Shown in pieces: positions 34,641 to 42,076 of a stretch of 64,000 nucleotides of DNA; positions within the stretch are counted from its first letter, which is position 1; each line of letters starts with the position of its first letter. The notes under the pieces are model-generated. The model searched no databases and had not been told where the DNA came from. It saw nothing but the letters and a program-made list of their open reading frames with translations. The position numbers and the translations under genes are program-made. Origin of the DNA: Aquimarina spongiae (GTDB lineage: Bacteria > Bacteroidota > Bacteroidia > Flavobacteriales > Flavobacteriaceae); the NCBI RefSeq assembly GCF_900141785.1, contig NZ_FQYP01000004.1, positions 310,001 through 374,000 on the forward strand, in the 5' to 3' direction.

Positions 34641-35960
34641 ATGAACTCTTTCTATGTATTAATGATTAGTTTTTTATCGATCATATTCTGTTTTTGGGAT
34701 TATGATACTATCGAAATGGAAAGACAAAAGTTTCCTAGCGTGATAGAATTAATCTCTGGAAACTTTCTACGGCACTCGCCAGAATTTTATGATTGGAGAA
34801 TAGAAGATCGAGAAGAAAAATTAAAAAAACATCCTGATCGTTTTGATCTATACGACGATCTGGCTGTAGCCTATTCCAAAACAGGGAATGACAACAAAGC
34901 CATCCAGATCATCCTGAAAAAAGACAGCATTTCTCCCCAAAATTACAAGACGTATGCAAATCTGGGAACATTCTATATTCACAACGGACAATTAGAAAAA
35001 GGGATCGAATATATTGATAAAGCAATACAGATCAATCCCGATGCACATTTTGGGAGAGAAATTTATCAGAAATACTTAGCCCAATATGTGGTTAGTAAGA
35101 AGGAAGATGGAACGGTTCCTTTACCACTATCTGCGACATTTAGAAAGTGTTTGCCCTGCCCACCTCGAGACCAGGATAACTTCTATTCGTTTTTATTACA
35201 GGTTTATCGCGAAAAACATAATGGGCAATCCTTATCAATAAAAAAGCTACCTGACGAAGAAGTAAAACATGCGGTAAAAGGGATCATGGGAATGATGAAG
35301 TTTGGAAACTACGACTCTCCTATTCTTCTTGAAGCACTTGGTGATCTGTTAGTCGGTTCTGGTTGGGCAGAAGGGGCTAGACAATTGGCAGCAAGAGCCT
35401 ATCTCAAGGCATCATATCATCCTAGTGTTTCTGAAGTAAAATATCTTTATGACAAAAAAGTAGGGTATTTGCTCTACCATCAATTTACGGATCGAAAAGG
35501 AGATCGATTTACATTGGAAGATCTCGAGAAATTACTAAAAGATGAGATTGACAAAGGGACATCGTTTTACCAAAATATCAGAAATGATGAGATACGATGG
35601 ATACAAAATGGACAAGATCCTGAAGTTGAATTTGCCAAAAAGTATTATCGAGAGCCTATTCTGGATAAAACCATTCAGAAAACTTCGGTAAAAGGCCATG
35701 AGATCGAAAAGATATATAAAGACATTGTTGATTATCGACCAGAAAACATCTCCGATAGAGTGTTTATAGAAATGCCCAATAACTCATCGGGAAGAGCAAT
35801 AGATACTTTCCAGGTAAAAGAGAAAAAAATCGTTGATCAAGCATCATCACATCCAGATGGAGATGATAGAAATACGATCATCTATAAAATACTATTCCCT
35901 TGCTTCGGGATATTGTTTGTGCTTTTAGTTTTGCTATACAAAAGAAAAACCAAGCCATAG
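34641..35960 (+). CDS. TPR-repeat membrane protein
   Basis: A 439-residue protein with an N-terminal membrane segment (FYVLMISFLSIIFCFWD), TPR units at about residues 60-135 (FDLYDDLAVAYSKTGNDNKAIQI and YKTYANLGTFYIHNGQLEKGIEYI), a Cys-rich KCLPCPPRDQ element and a C-terminal membrane helix (ILFPCFGILFVLLVLLYKR). The large middle part lies most likely in the periplasm. The start is taken at ATG 34641, because a terminator-like hairpin occupies the upstream frame; ATGs at 34533 and 34536 would give 475 or 474 residues. Function unknown. Confidence 0.75.
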   Translation: MNSFYVLMISFLSIIFCFWDYDTIEMERQKFPSVIELISGNFLRHSPEFYDWRIEDREEKLKKHPDRFDLYDDLAVAYSKTGNDNKAIQIILKKDSISPQNYKTYANLGTFYIHNGQLEKGIEYIDKAIQINPDAHFGREIYQKYLAQYVVSKKEDGTVPLPLSATFRKCLPCPPRDQDNFYSFLLQVYREKHNGQSLSIKKLPDEEVKHAVKGIMGMMKFGNYDSPILLEALGDLLVGSGWAEGARQLAARAYLKASYHPSVSEVKYLYDKKVGYLLYHQFTDRKGDRFTLEDLEKLLKDEIDKGTSFYQNIRNDEIRWIQNGQDPEVEFAKKYYREPILDKTIQKTSVKGHEIEKIYKDIVDYRPENISDRVFIEMPNNSSGRAIDTFQVKEKKIVDQASSHPDGDDRNTIIYKILFPCFGILFVLLVLLYKRKTKP

Positions 35961-35995
35961 ATACTTTCTTTTTGAAAAGAATACCCATACAAAGT

Positions 35996-36057
35996 ATCCG
36001 AATCTTTTGAAATTCAAACTTTTCGGATACCCAAAGCAACCACCCTGATTAGCTTAG
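35996..36057 (+). promoter_or_regulatory. 33-bp palindromic operator (copy 2) and -7 box
   Basis: Palindrome 35996-36028: ATCCGAATCT, core TTTGAAATTCAAA, CTTTTCGGAT; the arms extend outward two more base pairs (GT/AC). After exactly 21 nt comes TAGCTTAG (36050-36057; seven of eight), then 25 nt to the Kelch-like lipoprotein ATG at 36083. Confidence 0.65.
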
Positions 36058-36082
36058 TATTAAAATTCTAAAAACCAGGGTT

Positions 36083-37108
36083 ATGGATACTAAATATAAA
36101 ATACCATTTGTATATATAGTACTGTTGTTGCTAGTGATAATTAGCGGATGTGAAATTAATGAGGAGCTTACTGTCGATGAGATTAACCAGACTACTTCAG
36201 AGAAAATGGCACCTGCGGGAGCAATTGGTTTTTCTGATATAGTAGTGAACGAAGCCACGCCTTATGGAGGTAGAGCGGCACACGCTTCGGTAGTTTTTGA
36301 TCATAAAATGTGGGTAGTTGCAGGTATTCAAAACCAGCAATATTATAATGATGTATGGTGTAGCAAGAACGGAAAGACCTGGGAGCAGATCAGTGCGACA
36401 TCCAAGTTTACCGAACGTTTCGGTCATGCCATAACGGTAGGCCACAAGAGAATGTGGCTAGTAGGAGGTACACAAGGGACTAACTTTTTTAATGATGTTT
36501 GGCATAGTGAAAATGGAAAAGAATGGGAACAAGCGATAGAAAATGGACCTTTTGCTGCACGTAGATATCACTCCTTTACCAACTTAAATGGTAGAATGTT
36601 CTTGATTGGTGGTTTGACCACTGGATCCAATGCTTTGGCAGATGTTTGGGTGACAAGTGATGGTGTGAATTGGAATTTGGCCACTAATTTCGCACCATTT
36701 GGAAGACGATATGGGCATCAAACGGTAGTTTTCAGGAATACTATCTGGGTGATAGGAGGAATTGATCAAAATGGGAACTACCTCAATGATGTGTGGTATT
36801 CTGCAAATGGATTTCAATGGAATCTAGCTACACCAAATGCACAGTTTGATCCAAGAAGAAATCATGCGGTTACTGTCAATGAAAAAGGTATGTGGTTAAC
36901 TGCAGGGATAGGTCCAAATCATGATTATTTTGACGACATCTGGTTTAGTGAAGATGGGGTCGCGTGGGAGTTTGTACACGTTAAAAAGAATTTCGAACCT
37001 CGTGGTTATCATACGTCTTTGTTTTTTGATGATCGCTTATGGGTAATCAATGGATTCAGTCTGGAACAATCTGCTATGTATTTTCAGGATGTTTGGGGAT
37101 ATCAATAA
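36083..37108 (+). CDS. Kelch-like beta-propeller lipoprotein
   Basis: A 341-residue lipoprotein (lipobox IISGC, about residue 23). The mature part has about six Kelch-type repeats of about 48 residues with the pattern R..H..V...KMW..GG......NDVW.S.NG..W, for example MWVVAGIQNQQYYNDVWCSK and IWVIGGIDQNGNYLNDVWYS. A six-bladed propeller is expected. It is preceded by palindrome copy 2 and followed after 16 nt by another lipoprotein gene, so the next genes may belong to the same transcript. Partner or substrate unknown. Confidence 0.88.
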   Translation: MDTKYKIPFVYIVLLLLVIISGCEINEELTVDEINQTTSEKMAPAGAIGFSDIVVNEATPYGGRAAHASVVFDHKMWVVAGIQNQQYYNDVWCSKNGKTWEQISATSKFTERFGHAITVGHKRMWLVGGTQGTNFFNDVWHSENGKEWEQAIENGPFAARRYHSFTNLNGRMFLIGGLTTGSNALADVWVTSDGVNWNLATNFAPFGRRYGHQTVVFRNTIWVIGGIDQNGNYLNDVWYSANGFQWNLATPNAQFDPRRNHAVTVNEKGMWLTAGIGPNHDYFDDIWFSEDGVAWEFVHVKKNFEPRGYHTSLFFDDRLWVINGFSLEQSAMYFQDVWGYQ

Positions 37109-37124
37109 AACAATACACGTGGCT

Positions 37125-37655
37125 ATGAAATGGATGGGGTTTGTAATCTTGGTTTTGATAGGGGTCTCATGCTCAGACGATGATCGGTTGTTGGATCCTA
37201 GCCCTCCGGTATTTTCAGTAACTCCTGTAGCATTTGATCAAATCACTTCATTTATAGCTTTTGGAGATGCACTAACTCCAACTCAGCTCAACCCAGCTAT
37301 CGAGTACTTTTCTGATCAAGTAGGTGCCCAGGTAAGATCGGTATCAAACGGAATTGTGGTGGATATTAGAATGAATACAAATGTAGATGATCTTGAAGTA
37401 TGGATACGACCTACAGCAGATTCTAAATGGCTTATTATATATGATCATATTATTGATCCCGAAATTACTATTGGAGATCAGGTAAGTGCAGAACAGCATT
37501 TAGGAGGTATTGGTGTTGGAGGTAGAACAGAACTTCAAATTAATGACAATCAAAATCTAGCACATTGCCCTTTAGGCTTCGGAACACCTGATTTTGTACA
37601 AGAACATATTGATTTCTCTGAAAAATGGTGTATCGCAGAAACAGTAATACCATAG
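37125..37655 (+). CDS. Lipoprotein of unknown function
   Basis: A 176-residue protein with signal MKWMGFVILVLIGVSC followed by SDDDRLLDP. The start at 37125 is chosen over an upstream ATG (37050) that would overlap the Kelch gene and bury the lipobox. The mature domain has PVAFDQITSFIAFGDALTPTQLNPAIEYF and ends with a Cys pair (LAHCPLGFGTP, EKWCIAE). I recognise no family. Same strand and close spacing to its neighbours suggest one operon from 36083. Confidence 0.8.
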   Translation: MKWMGFVILVLIGVSCSDDDRLLDPSPPVFSVTPVAFDQITSFIAFGDALTPTQLNPAIEYFSDQVGAQVRSVSNGIVVDIRMNTNVDDLEVWIRPTADSKWLIIYDHIIDPEITIGDQVSAEQHLGGIGVGGRTELQINDNQNLAHCPLGFGTPDFVQEHIDFSEKWCIAETVIP

Positions 37656-37691
37656 ACCTAACATTAGAAGAAAAATTTAAAACAAAAAACT

Positions 37692-38306
37692 ATGAAATCT
37701 ATTAAAATGACAATATTGGTCCTTATTTTATGCCAAAGCGTAGTGCAAGCGCAAGAGACGAATTCGATAACCGTAATGGGGGAGGCTGATAAAAGTACTG
37801 AGATCGAAAGATACATTGCAAATGTAGAGTTTAGAGAAGTTATAGGAGATAGTTACAGAAACATCAAAGGCAAAACGGTGAATGAAATTGCTAAAGAATT
37901 TGCGGCTGCGTTAAGTAAAGTAAATATTGATTTTAGCCGTTTTGAAGAAGATGAAATATATCGTCTTACTTCCTATGCTTATAATACTTCGAGGTTTTAT
38001 TTTTATAAAACAGCTTCCAAAAGCGAAGTAGAACTCATCCTAAGTCAAAGCATGGAGGGAGTGATAAATACAAAAGTGGATATCATATCCAAAGAATTGA
38101 CCAGTGAGCAAATCGGGAAATTGAATAAGGAAGCGATCGATAACGCCAGAAATACGGCCACTCAAATTGTTAATAACATAGGAAGAACGGTAGGGAAAAT
38201 TATTCAAATTGAAGCTCCGCAAAGTAACAAATACAAATATTACAGCGCTACAGAGATAAAAGAGCCTTCAAAATATTATGTAAAAGTGGTGTTCGCTCTA
38301 GAGTAA
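37692..38306 (+). CDS. Periplasmic SIMPL-like protein
   Basis: A 204-residue protein with a Sec signal (ending SVVQAQ) and a mature part that resembles SIMPL/DUF541 proteins: it begins NSITVMGEADKSTEIERYIANVEF (first strand of that fold) and contains a later NKEAIDNARNTATQIVNNIGRTVGKIIQIE stretch, the usual A-x-x-K-A-x-x-L-A position, here with INNIG. The middle (about 45-120) diverges from typical members. Function of SIMPL proteins is poorly known, with links to envelope stress. It lies 36 nt after the preceding lipoprotein and 12 nt before the next gene. Confidence 0.75.
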   Translation: MKSIKMTILVLILCQSVVQAQETNSITVMGEADKSTEIERYIANVEFREVIGDSYRNIKGKTVNEIAKEFAAALSKVNIDFSRFEEDEIYRLTSYAYNTSRFYFYKTASKSEVELILSQSMEGVINTKVDIISKELTSEQIGKLNKEAIDNARNTATQIVNNIGRTVGKIIQIEAPQSNKYKYYSATEIKEPSKYYVKVVFALE

Positions 38307-38318
38307 AAACCCAGAAAA

Positions 38319-38954
38319 ATGAAATTACTTCAGTTTAAGTTGTCTTGTCTTGTGATATGCCTTTTAGGTGTAGTAGATTGTAGTGACCATAAGAAAGGAG
38401 ACGCAATAAAATCTTCTCCAACTGTATATAAAGAGTCGGTTCAACTTCAAAATCAAGATACCTTCAAACTGGGATATACCTATTGGTGGCCCCAATCAGG
38501 TCCTTTTTTAGGGTATTGTGGAGAACCCTATAGTTTGGTGTTTTTGGGTACGGTAGTAGCACTTCAGGAAGAGCGCATTGAGCAGCATTATGTAGCACAA
38601 AAAGGAATGATTAAAGTAGATAGTGTTCTTTTTTCAAAAAAACTTCAGAAAAAAACCTATCAGAACCAAAAGTTGATAAGTACAGATGCCTTTTACCAGG
38701 CAAATATTCAAGAAGGTGATCACATATTGGTGTGTTGTTATGCCTACGAAGGTAATTATGTGCATCCCGGTGGCAAGTCGATATTAAAAATAGAAGGAAT
38801 ACATGATCCCAAAGTACAATCACTGATAACATATATACAATCCGGCCAGGACCCGCGGTCCATTAAGGGTGATATCAACCTATGGGAAGAAGCACAATTG
38901 GGTTATGATCTCAAGCAAATTGTCACCTGTAAAGAAGAGATGGATTCTTATTAG
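38319..38954 (+). CDS. Exported protein of unknown function, possibly lipid-anchored
   Basis: A 211-residue protein. The N-terminus (MKLLQFKLSCLVICLLG) is a clear signal; VVDC22 could be a lipobox but Asp at -1 is very unusual, so anchoring is doubtful. The mature part has five further Cys residues, with YWWPQSGPFLGYCGEPYSLVFLGTVV near residue 65 and DHILVCCYAYEGNY near 140, and looks beta-rich. The resemblance to tissue-inhibitor (TIMP-like) or OB folds, which also begin with Cys and carry an FxGxV strand, is only a guess. It is followed 21 nt later by palindrome copy 3. Confidence 0.72.
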   Translation: MKLLQFKLSCLVICLLGVVDCSDHKKGDAIKSSPTVYKESVQLQNQDTFKLGYTYWWPQSGPFLGYCGEPYSLVFLGTVVALQEERIEQHYVAQKGMIKVDSVLFSKKLQKKTYQNQKLISTDAFYQANIQEGDHILVCCYAYEGNYVHPGGKSILKIEGIHDPKVQSLITYIQSGQDPRSIKGDINLWEEAQLGYDLKQIVTCKEEMDSY

Positions 38955-38975
38955 AAACGAATAGTATCCAAAGAT

Positions 38976-39037
38976 GTCCGAATTTTTTGACTATCAACTA
39001 TTTCGGACGTTTGTGGGGATTGTACCACTTAAGTTTG
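38976..39037 (+). promoter_or_regulatory. 33-bp palindromic operator (copy 3) and -7 box
   Basis: Palindrome 38976-39008: GTCCGAATTT, core TTTGACTATCAAC, TATTTCGGAC. After exactly 21 nt comes TAAGTTTG (39030-39037), an exact -7 box, 38 nt before the ATG at 39076. A weak TTG lies directly after the palindrome. Confidence 0.7.
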
Positions 39038-39075
39038 CTACAAGATTTTTAAATAACATTAAAATTATGAAAGCG

Positions 39076-39657
39076 ATGAAAAATGTAATTAAGTATGCGG
39101 CGATAATGGTACTATCTGTATTTATATTCTCATGTGAAGGGGAAGACGGTGCTATTGGCCCACAAGGCGAACCAGGAATACAAGGGGAACAAGGCCCTCA
39201 GGGACAACAAGGAGAACAGGGTGAGCAAGGCGAACAAGGAGAAACAGGAACAGCAAATGTAATCTATTCAGAATGGATAGCCAGAGATTTTGAAACGGGT
39301 GGAGCTGCAGAAACCAACACCCAATTATTGGCTACACTAGGAGTGGGTGAATTTGACCTTGCCGAAGATGTATTATTGGTATACGGTAGACGTGAAGTAA
39401 ATGTTATCGTTTCAGAAGTTTATCAGCTCCCATTTGTATTTGCTTCACAAGATGAATATTATGGTTTTCAAGTGTCTAATTTTGCTGGAGGTGCTTCTTT
39501 ACGAATTGAAGTATCTACACTAGACGGAGGAACTAATTTATTTACCTTTTTTGACGACTTTAGATTTGTTATCATCCCAGGTGGAGTAGCCAGATCTTCT
39601 ATAGATTATAGTGCAATGTCTTACGAAGAAATCGTAAAGCTTTTTAACATCAAATAA
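39076..39657 (+). CDS. Collagen-like lipoprotein (paralogue A)
   Basis: A 193-residue lipoprotein with signal MKNVIKYAAIMVLSVFIFSC and about 12 collagen-type G-x-y triplets directly after the Cys (GED GAI GPQ GEP GIQ GEQ and on to GETG), rich in Glu and Gln. A beta-rich domain of about 135 residues follows (ANVIYSEWIARDF to FRFVIIPGG), ending YSAMSYEEIVKLFNIK. Collagen-like triplets can form trimers, so the C-terminal domain is probably displayed as a trimer on a stalk. The start at 39076 matches the paralogue; an ATG at 39067 is possible, while the longer frame from 38974 would run through the promoter. Confidence 0.85.
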   Translation: MKNVIKYAAIMVLSVFIFSCEGEDGAIGPQGEPGIQGEQGPQGQQGEQGEQGEQGETGTANVIYSEWIARDFETGGAAETNTQLLATLGVGEFDLAEDVLLVYGRREVNVIVSEVYQLPFVFASQDEYYGFQVSNFAGGASLRIEVSTLDGGTNLFTFFDDFRFVIIPGGVARSSIDYSAMSYEEIVKLFNIK

Positions 39658-39684
39658 TTAGCCTAACCCCTTTGATTTAAGGAA

Positions 39685-39713
39685 TTCCCCGGGATACCAT
39701 CTCGGGGTTTTTG
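39685..39713 (+). terminator. Intrinsic terminator after collagen-like paralogue A
   Basis: CCCCG (39687-39691) pairs with CGGGG (39703-39707) around an 11-nt loop, followed by TTTTTG. It separates the two paralogues, so each needs its own promoter. Confidence 0.7.
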
Positions 39714-39753
39714 TTTTACAATAAATATGGAAGAATGACAAAAACAGATAAGC

Positions 39754-39815
39754 GTCCGGATTTTTTGACTATCAAACATTTCGGACATTCAAAATTGTAG
39801 TTGTACATAAGTTTG
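39754..39815 (+). promoter_or_regulatory. 33-bp palindromic operator (copy 4) and -7 box
   Basis: Palindrome 39754-39786: GTCCGGATTT, core TTTGACTATCAAA, CATTTCGGAC. After exactly 21 nt comes TAAGTTTG (39808-39815), identical to copy 3, 37 nt before the ATG at 39853. No TTG at -33. Confidence 0.7.
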
Positions 39816-39852
39816 CCTCATGATGTTACAAACTTTAAAAATAGTAAATGCA

Positions 39853-40425
39853 ATGAAAAATGTAATTAAGTACACAGCCATCCTTTTTGTATCGGTATTG
39901 ATTTTCTCTTGCGAGGGAGAAGATGGCGCTGTAGGACCACAAGGTGAATCAGGAATACAGGGAGAACAAGGGCCACAGGGTGATCAAGGGGAACAGGGAG
40001 AAACAGGAACTGCAAATGTGATTTATTCGGATTGGATTCCAAATGGGTTTGCCACAGGAGGAGGTCTCAATCAAAAGATTTTCACTTTGGCTAGTCAGCA
40101 AGAAATTACCGATATGGGTGTAAATCTCGACACTAGCGTGGTTATGGTATATGCCAGAGGAGAAGGTGTGTTAGCAGCAATAGGTTTAGAAGTAGTGCCT
40201 TTGCCTTATGAAAACCGATCAGAGAATCAATTATATACATATAGTTTAAATGATGGTCGAATAAGAGCTTTAGGTGTTGTGATTGGTGGTGGAGATAATG
40301 ATTTCGATTTTTTTGAAGACTATCGATATGTGATTATTCCTGGAGGACAAGCAGCAGCAAAATCGGCAATAGATTATAAGAGTATGTCTTATAAAGAGAT
40401 TGCAGCACTTTTTGATATTAAATAA
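39853..40425 (+). CDS. Collagen-like lipoprotein (paralogue B)
   Basis: A 190-residue lipoprotein with signal MKNVIKYTAILFVSVLIFSC and about 10 G-x-y triplets (GED GAV GPQ GES GIQ GEQ GPQ GDQ GEQ GET). The following domain aligns with paralogue A at its ends (ANVIYSDWIPNGF; DYRYVIIPGGQ; SAIDYKSMSYKEIAALFDIK) but the middle differs strongly, as if under diversifying pressure or replaced. Tandem duplication with the promoter element included is evident. Start by alignment with A; an earlier in-frame ATG at 39820 overlaps the likely transcription start. Confidence 0.85.
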   Translation: MKNVIKYTAILFVSVLIFSCEGEDGAVGPQGESGIQGEQGPQGDQGEQGETGTANVIYSDWIPNGFATGGGLNQKIFTLASQQEITDMGVNLDTSVVMVYARGEGVLAAIGLEVVPLPYENRSENQLYTYSLNDGRIRALGVVIGGGDNDFDFFEDYRYVIIPGGQAAAKSAIDYKSMSYKEIAALFDIK

Positions 40426-40444
40426 ATGAATTGGTTTTAAGATT

Positions 40445-40494
40445 CCCCACATGTAAAAACAGTAAACTTTGGAGACGAAGTTTGCTGTTTGGGG
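40445..40494 (+). other. Large hairpin without T tract
   Basis: AACAGTAAACTT (40458-40469) pairs with AAGTTTGCTGTT (40478-40489) with one T-G wobble; CCCC (40445-40448) and GGGG (40491-40494) add an outer stem across an 8-nt bulge. No T run follows, so it may be an mRNA-processing or stabilising structure between paralogue B and the zinc-ribbon gene, rather than a terminator. Confidence 0.5.
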
Positions 40495-40525
40495 TTATGA
40501 AAAACAAAAGAGAAATAAGAGCATT

Positions 40526-40861
40526 ATGATCATCTACGGTAGCAAAGCAGTTTATATATCCTCAAAACAGTCTACAACTTCTATTTGTCCAAGTTGTGGG
40601 ACTCAAGGGTCATTAAAATTATTCGTGTTCAGAAGGCATGCTCATATATTTTGGATTCCTATGTTTCCGATTGGTAAAAAAGGAATGTCACAGTGTCAAC
40701 ATTGCAAAAATGTTCTGCACACCAAAGAGATGCCAGTATCCGTAAGAAAGGAGTATGATGTTTTAAAAAATAAAGCCAAAGGTCCAATTTGGCAATTTAC
40801 AGGCTTGGGGATGCTTATAGTTATGATAATTTGGGCATTCATCTCTACTCGTAATTTTTAA
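40526..40861 (+). CDS. Zinc-ribbon membrane protein
   Basis: A 111-residue protein starting MIIYGSKAVYISSKQ, a typical zinc-ribbon start. CPSCGTQG (about 22) and CQHCKNVL (about 57) give a CxxC...CxxC zinc site; the segment HIFWIPMFPIGKKG between them is a conserved feature of these small flavobacterial proteins. One membrane helix near the C-terminus (FTGLGMLIVMIIWAFIS). The ATG at 40526 is chosen over a TTG inside the upstream hairpin. It is 12 nt before the next gene. Function unknown. Confidence 0.82.
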   Translation: MIIYGSKAVYISSKQSTTSICPSCGTQGSLKLFVFRRHAHIFWIPMFPIGKKGMSQCQHCKNVLHTKEMPVSVRKEYDVLKNKAKGPIWQFTGLGMLIVMIIWAFISTRNF

Positions 40862-40873
40862 ATCAAGAAACAA

Positions 40874-41575
40874 ATGAAAAGAATAGTATATAGTTTTGTG
40901 TTCATACTACTACAGTTTTCTTGTGGTAGTGATGATGATTCATCAAATGAATTAAGAGTTACCTATGATCAAAGTGTGATCGAAAATACATTCCGCCAAG
41001 AAGGGCAGACCAATCCTCCAACAGTAAATTGGATGGGAGAAACAGGTACCTTTTCGGCCACAACGCTAACCTCTCCCGAAGACGATGATCTGGTAGGAAG
41101 AGTGATTTTTATAGATAAAACAACAGGAGTCATTACCTGGGACAATAGAGTTCCGTTGGGAGAAAAGGAAATCGTTGTGACTGCAGTAAATACTGTAGAG
41201 ACAGCGACTACCAGAATTACATTTAGAAACACGTTTAAGAATGGTTTTTTTATAGGAGGATTCAACACCGATACATCAGATGAACCTGATTTTTCGACAA
41301 TAATTAATGATACTCAATTGGTATTGTCTGAAGGTGGAAATGCAGAATTAGTTGCCACAGACGGGTCAGATTTTGAAGGTGTTGGAGCCTGGACCGCCGA
41401 TGGTTCTATAGTAACAGTTAATTTTTCTACCAATGAAACTCCTCCAAAAGAAATTGTGATGGTAGGATACATGTATGCCTCTGATGGAGGATTTAGTGGT
41501 CGATGGGGAACCGGATTGAATCAAGATAACACTGTTGAAAATGTGATGGGAATATTTGGCTTTGAGAATGACTGA
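40874..41575 (+). CDS. Lipoprotein with Ig-like domain
   Basis: A 233-residue protein with lipobox LQFSC followed by GSDDDSS. Residues about 25-120 look like an Ig/cadherin-like repeat (ITWDNRVPLGEKEIVVTAVNT is the classic dystroglycan/cadherin-like ending), followed by a beta-rich C-terminal domain (FFIGGFNTDT to GRWGTGLNQDN). I recognise no catalytic motif. Probably a surface protein. It follows the zinc-ribbon gene by 12 nt. Confidence 0.8.
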   Translation: MKRIVYSFVFILLQFSCGSDDDSSNELRVTYDQSVIENTFRQEGQTNPPTVNWMGETGTFSATTLTSPEDDDLVGRVIFIDKTTGVITWDNRVPLGEKEIVVTAVNTVETATTRITFRNTFKNGFFIGGFNTDTSDEPDFSTIINDTQLVLSEGGNAELVATDGSDFEGVGAWTADGSIVTVNFSTNETPPKEIVMVGYMYASDGGFSGRWGTGLNQDNTVENVMGIFGFEND

Positions 41576-41635
41576 TATGTTTTTGAGTGATCTCTAGTGA
41601 ATTTGAAGTACCTTAGTGTCAAAAATCATCTGGTT

Positions 41636-42031
41636 ATGACATTAAACATGAGCATCCCGGCACTTTTGTTTCCTGCAATATCCTTAACTATGCTGGCATA
41701 TAATGCAAGGTATTTGGCCATAGCTGCACTGATAAGGCAATTGCATAGTGAGTATTTAAGTACACAATCCAAAAATACAGTTTTACAAATTAAGAACTTA
41801 AGAAAACGACTTTGGTTAATCAGAAACATGCAGGCGATAGCTATTATTAGTTTTTTAACAAGTGTAATCACCATGTTTTTACTGTATGTAGAAAAAAATG
41901 AGTGGGCCAATGTCGTATTTAGTATGAGTTTGCTTTGTTTGATGATTTCACTTTTTTTGTCCTTTGTTGAAGTTCAAATTTCTACCAAAGCGTTGTCAAT
42001 CCGATTGGATCGAATAGAAGAAAATAAGTAA
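41636..42031 (+). CDS. DUF2721-family membrane protein
   Basis: A 131-residue inner-membrane protein with three predicted helices: MSIPALLFPAISLTMLAYNARYLAIAALIR (DUF2721 hallmark, split here as IPALLFPAISLTMLAYNARY), MQAIAIISFLTSVITMFLLYV and VVFSMSLLCLMISLFLSFVEV. A charged helix between helices 1 and 2 is cytosolic. ATG at 41636 (a GTG 39 nt earlier and an ATG at 41651 are less likely). Function of the family unknown. Confidence 0.82.
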   Translation: MTLNMSIPALLFPAISLTMLAYNARYLAIAALIRQLHSEYLSTQSKNTVLQIKNLRKRLWLIRNMQAIAIISFLTSVITMFLLYVEKNEWANVVFSMSLLCLMISLFLSFVEVQISTKALSIRLDRIEENK

Positions 42032-42076
42032 GAAATCGTTATCTTGTAAGTACTAATTGCTATCAAGAATTTCTTA

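Noticed and set aside
37050-37124. Upstream start for the lipoprotein at 37125
   Set aside because: It overlaps the end of the Kelch gene and puts 25 residues before a normal lipoprotein signal.
38974-39075. Longer N-terminus for collagen-like protein A (frame from 38974)
   Set aside because: It would be read through the 33-bp palindrome and the -7 box, and it would bury the lipobox signal; the paralogue aligns from 39076.
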